A DNA stretch of 64,000 nucleotides from Margaritifera margaritifera (lineage: Eukaryota; Mollusca; Bivalvia; Unionida; Margaritiferidae): positions 5,635,501 to 5,699,500 of the forward strand of contig JAQPZY010001638.1 of NCBI GenBank assembly GCA_029931535.1, read 5' to 3'. The notes beneath the pieces are model-generated. The model did not search any database. It saw nothing but the letters and a program-made list of their open reading frames with translations, and had not been told where the DNA came from. The position numbers were made by a program, and so were the translations under genes. Positions 53,626 to 64,000 of the stretch are shown here, one piece after another (position 1 is the first letter of the stretch; each line of letters opens with the position of its first letter).

Positions 53626-54917
53626 GCTGAATATGTACAGGGAGCTGTGGTTCAATTCATATCAAACGAGTGGAACTTTAACAGTATATACGTAAAACAA
53701 AACGATCACAGAATGTTATATATTATGATAACCCACCCCACCCCCCAAAACAACCAATTTTAGCGCTAAACCTTGAAATAATCAGGATAAAAGTTAAGTT
53801 CTGAGTAACCACAATACACGATGTTCATGAATTAGGTCTCCAGACAAACACTTTTATTAAAGATGAGATCTGTTTTAATGTCGATTGTGCGCACCTTAAA
53901 CACCAACATGTGTCTATCCTGAACGAAGTTCAATCTTTCATCAACATCGAACATAATTATAAAAGAAGGCATACACATTTTTACCCTTTTCATCAATAGC
54001 TAAGACAGTACATTTTAAAATGAGGCTAGCGAAATACCGACGCACAGTCTGCGTTATTTTTTATTTCTTCAATTTCGCCTAAATTTGATTTTATTTTATA
54101 ATTTTATTATTTTATCAAAAGTTCACAATATAAGCATTTATATTCCATTTTCGTCATTTATTTGGCAGGGACAGCAAGATAGGGATTAATATATTTTAAA
54201 TTGTAAAATCTTAATTGAGGAGGATCTACAAAAGAGATGTATTAAGAATAAGCAGGTTTTATTAGCTTCAGATTTAAGTAGAAGATCATATTTGAAGATA
54301 GATGATTTAAATAATGAGAGAAATATTTCTAAAAATATAGCAGGGAAATGAGATTTTGGAACGTCTTCTATTTTTCATGTACTTTAGACTTAAACGAAAA
54401 CACTAATACAAAAAATATAATCGTATGTATCATAAAAATCCACTTCCTTGGTTGACCGTCTTAATATTGTTTAAACTTTCTGCTATTGTCCCTCTCTGAC
54501 CAAGCTCACACTGACTCTTTTATAAAATAGAAACTGTGTTTGCTTGCGTTCTAGAACCATTTAAATGCATACCAGGGTGAAATCTGCAGATCTTAGTATA
54601 GTATGATCGGTTCTGTAGAAAGAGTGATATAAAAAGACATAATGTGGACATTTAAATTATTTTCAAATGATTGTTTTTATCTTACTAATCTGTAATGACT
54701 GGATGATATTCATTATAAAAGAAACGTTCATATCTAAGCGTAAACAAGTAGGCGAGAGGTTTGTTGGACGGAACCCACGTGGGGACCGAGGGGACGAAGC
54801 TCCCGGAACGTCTTGCATTTTAAACCTTGCCAGGACATAATTTTAAACATCTAACTATAAAGTAAACTTGCTCCAGGAAACGTTCCGGTTGTTTCGCGTT
54901 CATATTTTAAAGTGTGT

Positions 54918-54939
54918 GGGGGGGGGGGGGGGGGGGGGG
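54918..54939. repeat. Poly-G tract (22 G)
   Basis: An uninterrupted run of 22 G, conspicuous in an AT-rich region and able to form G-quadruplexes. It may also be a sequencing or assembly weak spot. Confidence 0.9.
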
Positions 54940-56171
54940 CGCTCCACAATGAATAATACTGTTTAGTACGAAGTAGTCTAGAAATACATTGTTAACAACG
55001 ACTGATGCGTAAGCGATTAATGTAGTCACTAGCTAAGAGAAAACATTGCCCTTCTTAAAACGAAACGTCTGGTGTTTCGATGTATTCCAGAACAACGCAT
55101 ACTGCCGCAAGTTGCGATCGTCGCTGCTCTTAACCCTGCATGACACGGTCAGAGAAAATTTTTTGATGTCAAACGTACATCGCAGTCCAGTGGATCGATG
55201 TTTCTGGTTCCGCAAAGAGAAGATTTCAGACACAAGTGTATCCACCATACCTCTTTCTGTCTTCAACCCTGATCATCTAATACTAATTAAGCAGCTTACG
55301 TAATCAAACTAACATTTAAATAAGATGCAATCGACCAACGAGACGGGCAAGACAAAAATTGTCCGCTTGACATAGAAAGCAACAGTTTTAAATTTGTTTC
55401 ATAACATTTCTGAGGAAAGGCTACTTTTACATTTAATACTCGAAACATGAATCTTATTAAGCAGACTGTGTTATTACACTGTGGTATTACTTTCCCAAAG
55501 AAGATTTTGACAGAGTATAGGCGTCTCATGCTGGATTTGCGAGACATTTATCCGTATATGATTGCAACCGCATTAGCTGGTAAATGTAAAGAAGAGTTCA
55601 GATAGTCTTACTGTAATCATGTAATCAGGCTGAACTGCGTTTATTTCAATATAAACTGTGCAGTGAACTAACTTTACCTAAACTAGTATTTCATCTTTTT
55701 GAACATTTAAGCTTCAGAACCAATAAAATTCTTGAAGAACTTGTAACACTGGCAGAAAAAAGCCTTGCACAGGTATTTACTCGTGTCCAAGTAAAAAAAA
55801 ATTATTGTACATCTTTCTCATAATTATGCTAGATCCAGCGTTTATTCTTTAAATCCTGTTTTTTGTTGTTGTTTTTTTGTTGTTTTTTTCCCTGCAAAAT
55901 GGACTTTCTGTTTTGTGAAGCTTTCCAGATTACAAAGATACATATATTGCCAGTAGATGTCTTGAAATTATTCAAGTGGTCTTTATAAATTGGCATGGTA
56001 TAATATTCTTACACTCGTATGAAACTTACAAAAACAAGAACAACTTTTATTTCACAGCAGAACAAATCAATGCTTGTCAAATATAGACTTATTTTAAACT
56101 GTATTATTTTGGGTCCTATACTTCCTTCTCTTATTCCACCCACTATCTACCTCCCATCCCGCCCCACACAT

Positions 56172-56172
56172 G

Positions 56173-56237
<65 letters not shown>
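56172..56237. repeat. TA microsatellite
   Basis: A TA run of about 66 bp with one C interruption. Confidence 0.95.
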
Positions 56238-56240
<3 letters not shown>

Positions 56241-58739
56241 CAAAAAATAATTGAGAATGCCACTCCAAGTGAAGTTTCGTTACATTTGACATTTTACCCC
56301 ACTCCCAGGAACCCCAGAAGAAAGAGCCAAGAATGACGCTGTTGGACTTGTTTACCATAAAGACAAGTCAATACCAAGTTTCGTGAGTTTCCACCTAACT
56401 GTTAAGGATTAGTAAGGATAACAGACAGATGGATGAACGGACGTACTGACAGACGGAAGTACAATCATTCTTAGTGTATCACAATTCCCCGAACGCTTTA
56501 AATAAAGAACGAAGGTGATATAATATGTTCACACTTGTTGTGGACTGGCATTGTGGAACTGTGTACAACAATTTGCAACTTTGGATGTGATGTTTCTCAG
56601 TCAAAAAAAAGGTAAATCAAATCAATCGAAAACATTTATGTATGATTATCATCAGAGCGCAAAAGATGTAAATGATTGTTCCAAGAACAGAACAATAAAT
56701 TAAAGACGTCATAAGCACGACTTATTAGTTATCTGGGCACCACGAATCATGAACTCATGATAAACCTTTTCCATAGACTGCATGACCATTGACTTCACAA
56801 CTGATATTACTAAAATGTCAAAAAGTCGTGAGTCTTTGGGAGAAATAAAGTTGAAGGGTCATAGGATCACACACAATCATCGTGTATCATAACAGAGATC
56901 ACAATTTTGACATTCACCTCGAAATATTACTGGAATATTTTATGAGAATGAGAACAAATAAGAACACCGCCCCCCACCCCAAAAAAAAAAAAAATATATA
57001 TAAAATAAATTACAAAACAATATAATAATTTTTTTTTAAATACAAAAGAATTAATTCTATCTGTATTACAGCGCGCATAATTAAGAAGATTGGCTTAGAA
57101 ACTTAATATTAATTTCTCATCTGATATTGAAAGGTAGGACTATTGCACAATTTATAAATGGTCCTTTCCCATTAGATCAAAGCACAATATTATTAAAGGC
57201 ATAAATATCCCATACTCATTAGCTAGAACCTTATTTATAGGAGACAATACATATCTCCATGTGGGTCACAAACGGCCATTGCAATGTGGGTAACAAAGCG
57301 GAGTGTAATCATCATAAAACGGTAATACTCAATCTATAATAATGAAAGCTTGATCTGAGTCGGATATAATTATGCTGAAGGGTATTACATGTTTCAGGTC
57401 TTTATGAACATAGAACGTATAATAAGATAATAGTATAAGTACCACCAACTGGTAATGGAAAGTGAAAGCTGAATTAAAAGTGTTGTGAAAACATAGATAT
57501 TGTTTTTATTTCGAACTATGCCTTTCATGTTAAAGTATTTTATGACTGAAAATGTTTCTTTACATTTTCCGATTTTAAGAAGATATTCGGATGTATATTT
57601 TCAGTAGAAGTTCGCTTTGAAGTCCGTGGTCATGGTAATGGAGCTATATCGGACTGTCTTCACACAATGTTAACGTATCGTTTAACAAATCTGGCAAGTT
57701 CACTTGAAAGTTCAGTTTTCCTTGGGGAGCTGTTCCATTCGTTGGTTTCCTGCTGGGTTTAAAGTCAACCAGTCAAAAGATGGTTGATTACAATGTTCCA
57801 TTGGCACCCTTTGCTAACCCAATTATACCTTTACTCTTACTTAGTGTTAGCTGGGTAATGTAATTGGAGTAGAAGTACTACCTGTTTGAATCACTCGTGA
57901 TGCTGATGAACTCACCCATCAATACCTTCCGACTTTTTGATTTAGCTCTTTTTTCGAAAGGACCAAAGTTGAATACTTTGCCTACATGTCTATCAATAAG
58001 TAGAGTATTTACATAGATCCGATTCAAGAAAAAGTACAAATAAATTGAAACTAGTGTTTATCTTCACACGAGAGAGAAGATCATATATTGATAATAGTAT
58101 ATTGTAACAATTATTGGATCGTCTTTCAGACTTAAAATTCATAGAATATTTTTAAAAAAACAAGGTTATTCATTATTTTGGTAAGAATTGAATGCGGAGT
58201 TCTCAAAAGAGTATCTCTTTCTCTGTCAGTTATAATATTAAAATTATGTTTTGTCTTTAAAATATTAACTCAGTACTTCAAGAACATGTATCCCTTTCTT
58301 CCTCTGCCAGCAAATATATATATGTGTTGCTATAATGCCACCATTAAATAGTGTGGTAATTCTTTAACTTAAAGCTGATTTTGAAGTACGTAGCTGCAGC
58401 GAACACGGGGAGCATCATCAGCATGAGAAGTAATCAAATGCTTTGAGAAAAAAATTGAAAACAGCAATCAAATAGCACCTATATCATGTGTAACATCATG
58501 TGTAACTATATATTCATTTAACACGGAAACAAGTAAAAGCACAGAACATATGTTTTCATATTTCCTCAACTTACGTATTCCCTACAACAATATGAACAGT
58601 CTCAGCATGATTTCCAGAAATACATTTTGAGGTACCAGAAAATAAGAACCTTTGTTTATCTACCAATTTCATATCAGATTAAATTCAACAAGGCGGATTT
58701 GTTAAAGATTCTTCAGGACACAGTCACATAAAGATATTT

Positions 58740-58960
58740 TTTTTTCGCAATGAAGGAGCTCTCGGAGGATGCTGAGATTGATAAACCATATGTGTTTATT
58801 TGTATTGTACCGAAAGCGTGTGGTTAAGCTACAAATTGTTTGCCTTGCATGTCATCAGTTTAGTATTTTCTGGAGCAAAATCTCCAAATTTAACGGCTAC
58901 AAAGTATTGTGTGTGTATGGTTGACAGGAACCTAAGATCAATATGTTTTTAATTTGATAC
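58740..58960 (-). repeat. Dispersed segment related to 44743-44960
   Basis: Diverged direct partner of 44743-44960. On the minus strand it reads NTYGLSISASSESSFIA, with a stop upstream in the corresponding frame, so it is not a working gene. Confidence 0.4.
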
Positions 58961-60218
58961 ACGAAAAGTTCAAAGGGCACAAAGAAATGATACTTAACAC
59001 ATATTAGCCGTTGCACTTGAATTAACCGTGTAAGAGTCAGTACGTCTTCAGGTCAAGACTCAGCTGCAGCTTCTGTAGTGATACTGCCCATACTTCATTA
59101 TATGTTATAATAACGGAAAGACAAACCTTCAAGTTATTTTCTATGAAATGAATATTCTATATCTGGAGCCGTTCAAAATTTCCAATACCATCTTTGTGAT
59201 AAGCATTTCATCTTTGTAGCTGATAATTGTCAATCAGTAGGTCAGACTTTGTTTCACATGCTTCTTGTTTGCTTCAATTATACTTGTGTGTTTTGATTGT
59301 TGCATATTTAAGTTAGTATCGTTGATAAAATGCCAATACTTTAAGAATATATATGCATTTCTCCTTCGGCAATGTCTAAATAGGTATCTTAACACTGGAG
59401 CTTCTGGATTCATGCTTATTTCTGGCTGATATATTTAGAGTGTGATACAAACCGCCATCAGTCTTCTTACATCGTCCGGATTAAAGCTTGTTGGTCTTAA
59501 AATGCATAATTCTGTTAGGTTGGCGTAAATCGTATTGCAAAGGCGACAGATTACTCCCCAAGAAAGTAGTCTGACTAAAAAGAAACAAAGAAAAAAGAAC
59601 AAAAAAAAAAAAGAAAAAAACAAAACAACGCACAGTCTGACTAAATTAACAGACTTATATGGTGTCTTAGTCCACCGTATTAAAACTTGTTCCCTTTATT
59701 ACTCACTAATATGACCTGTACATTCAAAAACTTTACTGTTTATTTATTTTAAATCGGACTTGTGGGGTATACATATGTTGAAACAGACCGAAGAATTTTT
59801 TTTCATACTTTTCGTTTCACTATTCATCCAGATTCTCCAATAAATATCATCTGAAAAACTGAAATATAAAAAATGACTCAGTTATAAATGGCTACACGAT
59901 ATCAAGACAGAGACGCCCTGCAAACTCATGACAAAATCAAACTTCGCAGACATTTTGTCGCACATAGCACATGTTATCTAAAAGGAATACTTTTTCTGAT
60001 CACAATATTCTCCCTATTCCATATGGCATTAGAAACTGAAAAAACTTTATCCTGATCCTAATGGATCCACGTTCTCTTTCACTACTTTGAAATATATAAA
60101 CTAATAATAAACCTAATTAATCTCCCTTAATGAACTTTCAATTCGTTTTAGAAATGTGAGTGAAAATATATTAAAGACCTATGCCATCAAAATAGCATAT
60201 ATTAGCCTATGCTCAGCT

Positions 60219-60400
60219 AATGCATACTACATAGAAAAGTACGTCCTCATTTTCCACCGAAAACAGGGATATGGTAACCTATTTTCTATTAATGCATGCT
60301 ACATTGAAAATTATACCTTTATATGCAATCGAAACAGGGATATGTTAACCTATTTGTTTATTAATGCATGCTACACCGAAATTACACCAGCTTTGTGCAT
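60219..60400. repeat. 72-bp tandem repeat, about 2.5 units
   Basis: Units begin AATGCATGCTAC at 60219, 60291 and 60363. The period is 72 bp, a multiple of three, so a plus-strand frame (60156-60416) remains open with 24-residue repeats containing NACYIE. The open frame is a consequence of the repeat period; I would not call it a gene. Confidence 0.8.
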
Positions 60401-60537
60401 TTCACATCGTCATTAAGTCCTCCTGATATTATCAGTACTCAGCGATTCAATGTTTTGCAATAATAAATTAGATGGAATATTTACCATGCATGCTTTCGTA
60501 CTATTGAGTTACTAGAAAGAGATGAGTGGTTGCATGG

Positions 60538-60633
60538 GTCTCACATGGCCTGAACCACCTTTAGACTATGAGACCCATGGCCTGAACCACCTTTAGACTA
60601 TGAGACCCATGGCCTGAACCACCTTTAGACTAT
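60538..60633. repeat. 32-bp minisatellite, three units
   Basis: Units at 60538, 60570 and 60602 of the form GAGACCCATGG plus CCTGAACCACCTTTAGACTAT. The second and third are identical and the first has a few changes, so the expansion is recent. Confidence 0.95.
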
Positions 60634-61712
60634 GTTAATACTATATCACAAGAGTATTAGACAGGGTCATAAAGTGTATTGATCGTTCCTTTTCTAAAGG
60701 TGTATTCAAACGATTTGCACTGATTTATACTGTGAGAACAACAGAAACATTTTTTTCGGCCGCACCGTCTTTTATTTAGATATCTGCTATTCTGGAAATG
60801 GACAGAGTTTCTCAGTCATCAACGACGGTTTCCGTAGTTTTCAGAATGATTTAGAAGCCTAAAGAAACGTAATTTAGTTTCATGTTACCACATATTCTTT
60901 GCGGAATCGAATTCTCTGTTCACTATTGCGAAATATGCAGTTGGAACGTATGGTGAATGGAAATTATGCGTTCGATTATATTGGCCTGTTTTAACTTTAC
61001 TTTTGACATTTAAAATAAAATAATAGAAATACATATAGTCCAGTAATTTTCTCGGTTCAACATCTTGCACTTTAAGACTCTAATTACAAATCTGTCGCGT
61101 TCGCAAGAGATTTATATTGGCATACGGCAAAAAGAAGGAAACCAGGCAAGGAATATTTCTTGCAAAAGTTCTCTGCGGGCATCTTCTTTGAGAACATTTC
61201 ATTTGTTGGTTTACTGACTGATTTAAATGTCATTCGATTAAGATACAGTTTTAATTGAAATACATTCGCTCACAGAATTAAGTATAACTGATATTAATTG
61301 CGAGGAAAGGAAAAACGCGCCTTGATTTCACGATAATTAGTATAACTTTTACCAGTTATACTGTGGGCCGTTTAATTAAAATTTCAAATATTTGCGGCGT
61401 TTGATTCAAGAAGCCAATAACTGTGTAATTATCGAACAGACGTAGGTGTTGGAATTTTAAATTAAACATTTTTCGCTCGCAGATACTTTATAACGAAAAT
61501 GTCTTACAATTTGATCGGACTGGTACAGATTAATTTTGAGTTTTGGTAATACAGTTATCTTTTTTAAGGTGGAAGGTATCTTCATGTAAACATTGATATT
61601 AAAGCTCAGTATTTATCACATGTGTTTCGGCAAACTAAATGAATCAAAGCCTAATAAACGAAGTACGTAGTATCATAATGGGCGTTTTGGATTTTTTTAC
61701 TGATATAGGTAA

Positions 61713-61912
61713 AAGCTTTCTATACCCCATGACTTTACACTCGAATCACACGAAATTGCGGACATCTTCCAAGTCAACTATCTAGCCGGCAACGACGGAT
61801 CCGCGACTTTGCAGGCGCTCGACGACAACAACATTTTTGTCGACGATATCTATGTCTTTGGATATCTTGGCCAAAATGACATCGTCTACACTATTGGAAA
61901 ACCGTTGTGTAC
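61713..61912 (+). pseudogene. CpG-rich orphan reading frame, 5' part (interrupted by LTR)
   Basis: The frame is open from 61713 after a TAA at 61710-61712. It reads FTLESHEIADIFQVNYLAG, ATLQALDDNNIFVDDIY and VFGYLGQNDIVYTIGKP, and then runs into the solo LTR. The base composition is strikingly different from the surroundings, with many CpG dinucleotides and G/C third positions. I see no start codon in a strong context, so the true start may be missing or upstream. The frame at the 5' target duplication is the same as the frame after the 3' duplication, so this and 62554-63057 were one coding region before the LTR inserted. The family is unknown to me; a virus-like or transposon origin is a guess from composition. 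Confidence 0.55.
61908..61912. repeat. LTR target-site duplication, left
   Basis: TGTAC, identical to 62554-62558, immediately before the TGTTA start of the LTR. Confidence 0.65.
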
Positions 61913-62180
61913 TGTTATATATATAGAATTTATACTGATAGCCTAAACTTTTGGTCTATGACTGTACTTTCAAATACGATCATATAGTAAGTCGCACTTT
62001 ACGTTTGGTTAGGTTGTACTTTAGTCATTTTATAAACAACATGTTTGCTGCATTTGAGTTCAATGTCCGAGTTGTTTACCATTTCTGAAGAATATTTCCA
62101 TTCGAAATACGCATTTAGTATTGCATTCTGGGTCGTAAGATGACACGTTTCCTGTTGTGAAATAGTCCATTTACAAAGAG

Positions 62181-62188
62181 TATATAAG
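62181..62188 (+). promoter_or_regulatory. TATA box of the solo LTR
   Basis: TATATAAG, about 270 bp into the LTR and about 290 bp before its AATAAA signal. This is the expected place for the U3 promoter that would start transcription at R. Confidence 0.55.
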
Positions 62189-62471
62189 ACCTAGATATAC
62201 GCATTATAATCATTCCAGTATTAAATCCTGTGTTAGAACATTACATGTTTTTATGATCAGTCTTAGGAATCATCAGACTGTTCGTTCACGAAGAAGATTA
62301 ATTCATTCGAAACATTCATTCATTCGGAACATTCGTTCACTCGGAACATACATTCATTCAGAACATTCTGTATTTAGAACTTGTGATTAGGACACTTAGG
62401 ATTATTGGATTATTTGGATTTTAATTACCGTTACTGTAAGTGTCTTTTGATTTTTATTTAAATTATCTGGA

Positions 62472-62477
62472 AATAAA
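62472..62477 (+). terminator. Polyadenylation signal of the solo LTR
   Basis: AATAAA about 80 bp before the LTR end, followed by a GT-rich stretch (TGTTGGTGTC at 62501-62510) like a downstream processing element. Confidence 0.5.
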
Positions 62478-62553
62478 TTGCTTGTTGATTATACATATAT
62501 TGTTGGTGTCACTACATTTCTGTTACATTATTTTAAGACCATAGAGTCGTAAC

Positions 62554-62558
62554 TGTAC
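62554..62558. repeat. LTR target-site duplication, right
   Basis: TGTAC, identical to 61908-61912. Confidence 0.65.
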
Positions 62559-63057
62559 ATCTGTCGAAAACGGTGTTGCTAAACTGGTCGTAAGCGCGAT
62601 ACAACTGGTGCTAAGAAACACCATCGCGCGCTTATACGCATCGGAAACGACCGCAATATATATCCCGACAAAGATCGTGCAAACCGTTTCTTGCACAAGC
62701 ACGGGAGAAATCACCAAGGCCAGTTGCGAAATCGAACACCGAACCAACCGAAAAGCCTACAACGCTTGGGAACAGCTCCACAACAGCGATGGAATGAATC
62801 CAGTTGTAGCGTTCTTCGAGACCAAATGCGATGTTTCCCAAATATCGATCGAAGCGCTGGAGGCCAAACTGCCAGAGTTCAAACAACATTTGCTTGGAAG
62901 AGGCTTTGGTTTGTATTGTATCGACTATACCCAAGACTTTTCTTATGTGTTGTTTCGAGAACGACTGGTCCAGCATTTGTGCAACTCTGGTTTCCGAATG
63001 ATGGACCAGTTTGGAGATGTCTGCAACAAGATTGGATTCTTATGCGTCCTCGCGTAG
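62554..63057 (+). pseudogene. CpG-rich orphan reading frame, 3' part
   Basis: About 167 codons remain open from the LTR boundary to a TAG at 63055-63057. Landmarks are ENGVAKLVVSAIQLVLR, TAIYIPTKIVQTVSC, EIEHRTNRKAYNAWEQLH, NPVVAFFETKCDVSQ, IEALEAKLPEFKQHLLGRG and FGLYCIDYTQDFSYV. Use of CpG and G/C third positions stands far above the AT-rich surroundings. A 114-codon minus-strand frame over the same DNA is its shadow. After about 62960 coding character seems to slip to another frame (ILMRPRVVDTPLRSFPLEY, then LLELYATPLDPRCFPFA at about 63040-63170), so the true protein was probably longer and is frameshifted. I recognise no family; it resembles unnamed proteins of mobile or viral origin only in flavour. 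Confidence 0.55.
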
Positions 63058-63199
63058 TAGATACACCGCTACGCTCTTTTCCGCTCGAATACCCATGCTG
63101 GCAAACGTTGCTCGAACTGTATGCGACGCCTTTAGATCCACGATGTTTTCCTTTTGCGACGCAGTCGTTGTTGTTTTCGAACTTCGTGTTTTTCTTCGC

Positions 63200-64000
63200 T
63201 TTGTAACATTTGGTCAGTATCCACCGAAAAATATCTTTCGAGAAAGAAGTTGGAACTGGACAATGCCAAAGGAGTTCGCAGAACCAAAGTTTGGTATATG
63301 TTCGTTGGGCCTGTATACATGTATGTACTGCTATCTTTTAACCGATGCTATTAATAACACCCAATATTATATTATTGATATACGACATGAATGCATGATT
63401 TACCACATTTTTATTTTTATATTTAGAATCATGTATTCCTAATGATTCAGATTTAAGGAGGAAAACTGCACCCATTTTTTGGAACAAAACTCCTTATATA
63501 TTTCCAGAACAATAGCATGCACCCAACAAAAAGGACCTCTAAAGGATGGTATATGACCACTAAAAGCTGACATTGTTATTTCGAGTATGTGACTCAGTAA
63601 CTAATTCTTGATAACTTTTGCAGATTTTCCTAAGTTTTCACTTTCATTCTCAAATAATTATCTCATTTCATTACGACTGCATCTCTATCCGCTAAAAAAT
63701 ATTATAAAATTAGTTGAAACCTTGACATTCATCTTCTGTTCATAATTGATAACATCTTGAGTTTGAGACTTCATTAACGCCAATAGGCATTGTTTGGTTT
63801 GTCTATGAAGTAGGGTAGGTGATTCCAAGAAATATCAGTCATTGAACTTGAACATCCCTTCCGTAGATATTTGCCGGATCCGCACAGTTGAAGGAAAGAT
63901 TTCATTTAAGCATATTACATAACGTGGATTAGTACACGGAAAACTACAACAAATAAGTTACATTTCACACGGACTTTGACCCTACGTAACAATTGCAGAT
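63200..64000. other. Transition back to AT-rich sequence, no gene recognised
   Basis: The CpG-rich composition fades by about 63300. Beyond that I see only short unsupported frames and no repeats. Confidence 0.6.

Larger units (their letters stand above)
52986..61712. other. AT-rich stretch, no gene recognised
   Basis: It holds homopolymers, a TA array and two minisatellites (all listed separately) and a segment at 58740-58960 related to 44743-44960. A patch at about 54765-54810 is unusually GC-rich for the window. Overlapping frames at 55033-55303 occupy a short stretch of more balanced composition, but I see no motif. Confidence 0.5.
61913..62553 (+). mobile_element. Solo LTR, 641 bp
   Basis: It starts TGTTA and ends TAAC, a short inverted pair typical of LTR ends (the final A of a canonical CA is missing). 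It is bracketed by a 5-bp duplication TGTAC, the size usual for Ty3/gypsy and BEL/Pao elements. Inside and in the correct order for plus orientation are a TATA box (TATATAAG at 62181) and a polyadenylation signal (AATAAA at 62472-62477), which define U3, R and U5. A short tandem of ATTCATTCGGAAC-like words lies at about 62281-62368. No internal gag or pol region is present, so it is a recombination remnant. It sits inside the CpG-rich frame, and the coding frame is continuous across it when it and one duplication copy are ignored. Confidence 0.7.

Noticed and set aside
60156..60416. 86-codon plus-strand frame with 24-residue repeats
   Set aside because: The frame stays open because the 72-bp repeat period is a multiple of three; there is no other support.
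62632..62976. 114-codon minus-strand frame
   Set aside because: Shadow of the plus-strand CpG-rich frame, which is longer and continues in frame on the other side of the solo LTR.

Overview
This is an AT-rich, gene-poor stretch of an animal genome. It has no bacterial-type gene organisation, dense dinucleotide and tetranucleotide arrays (TA, GA, GT and a TACA/CATG family), and many decayed retrotransposons and DNA transposons. The microsatellite style and the LINE families fit a mollusc, quite possibly a cephalopod; that is an inference from pattern, not proof. I see no intact host protein-coding gene, rRNA, tRNA or CRISPR. Nearly all recognisable coding sequence belongs to mobile elements and is broken.

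Layout. (1) 0.2-3.2 kb and 18.4-21.95 kb are two direct copies of an unidentified ~3 kb dispersed repeat, each with a TACA microsatellite at the same internal place and a 100-bp core that is far better conserved than the rest. (2) 14.0-15.4 kb is a deletion derivative of a pogo/Tigger-type DNA transposon, with inverted ends and the N-terminal DNA-binding part of a transposase. (3) 23.0-25.86 kb is a 5'-truncated CR1/L2/jockey-like LINE. (4) 27.58-31.11 kb is an RTE-like LINE whose 5' end is inverted, bounded by a perfect 12-bp target-site duplication. (5) 33.0-33.7 kb holds a frameshifted fragment of a Crypton-derived (ZMYM/KCTD1-like) protein. (6) 39.3-42.7 kb is a second copy of the same RTE-like family on the minus strand, again with an inverted 5' end. 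(7) 48.47-52.98 kb looks like a ~4.5 kb element flanked by nested arrays of inverted imperfect repeats. Inside it are two decayed minus-strand genes I cannot name and a 39-bp minisatellite. (8) 61.7-63.06 kb is a CpG-rich reading frame of unknown family, split by a 641-bp solo LTR with a 5-bp target duplication. The remaining tens of kilobases are AT-rich sequence with scattered short tandem repeats.

The elements do not form a pathway; the window records successive insertions and decay. The best candidates for something undescribed are the inverted-repeat element at 48.5-53.0 kb with its decayed ~410-codon gene, the CpG-rich orphan reading frame at 61.7-63.06 kb, and the long dispersed repeat with its hyperconserved core.
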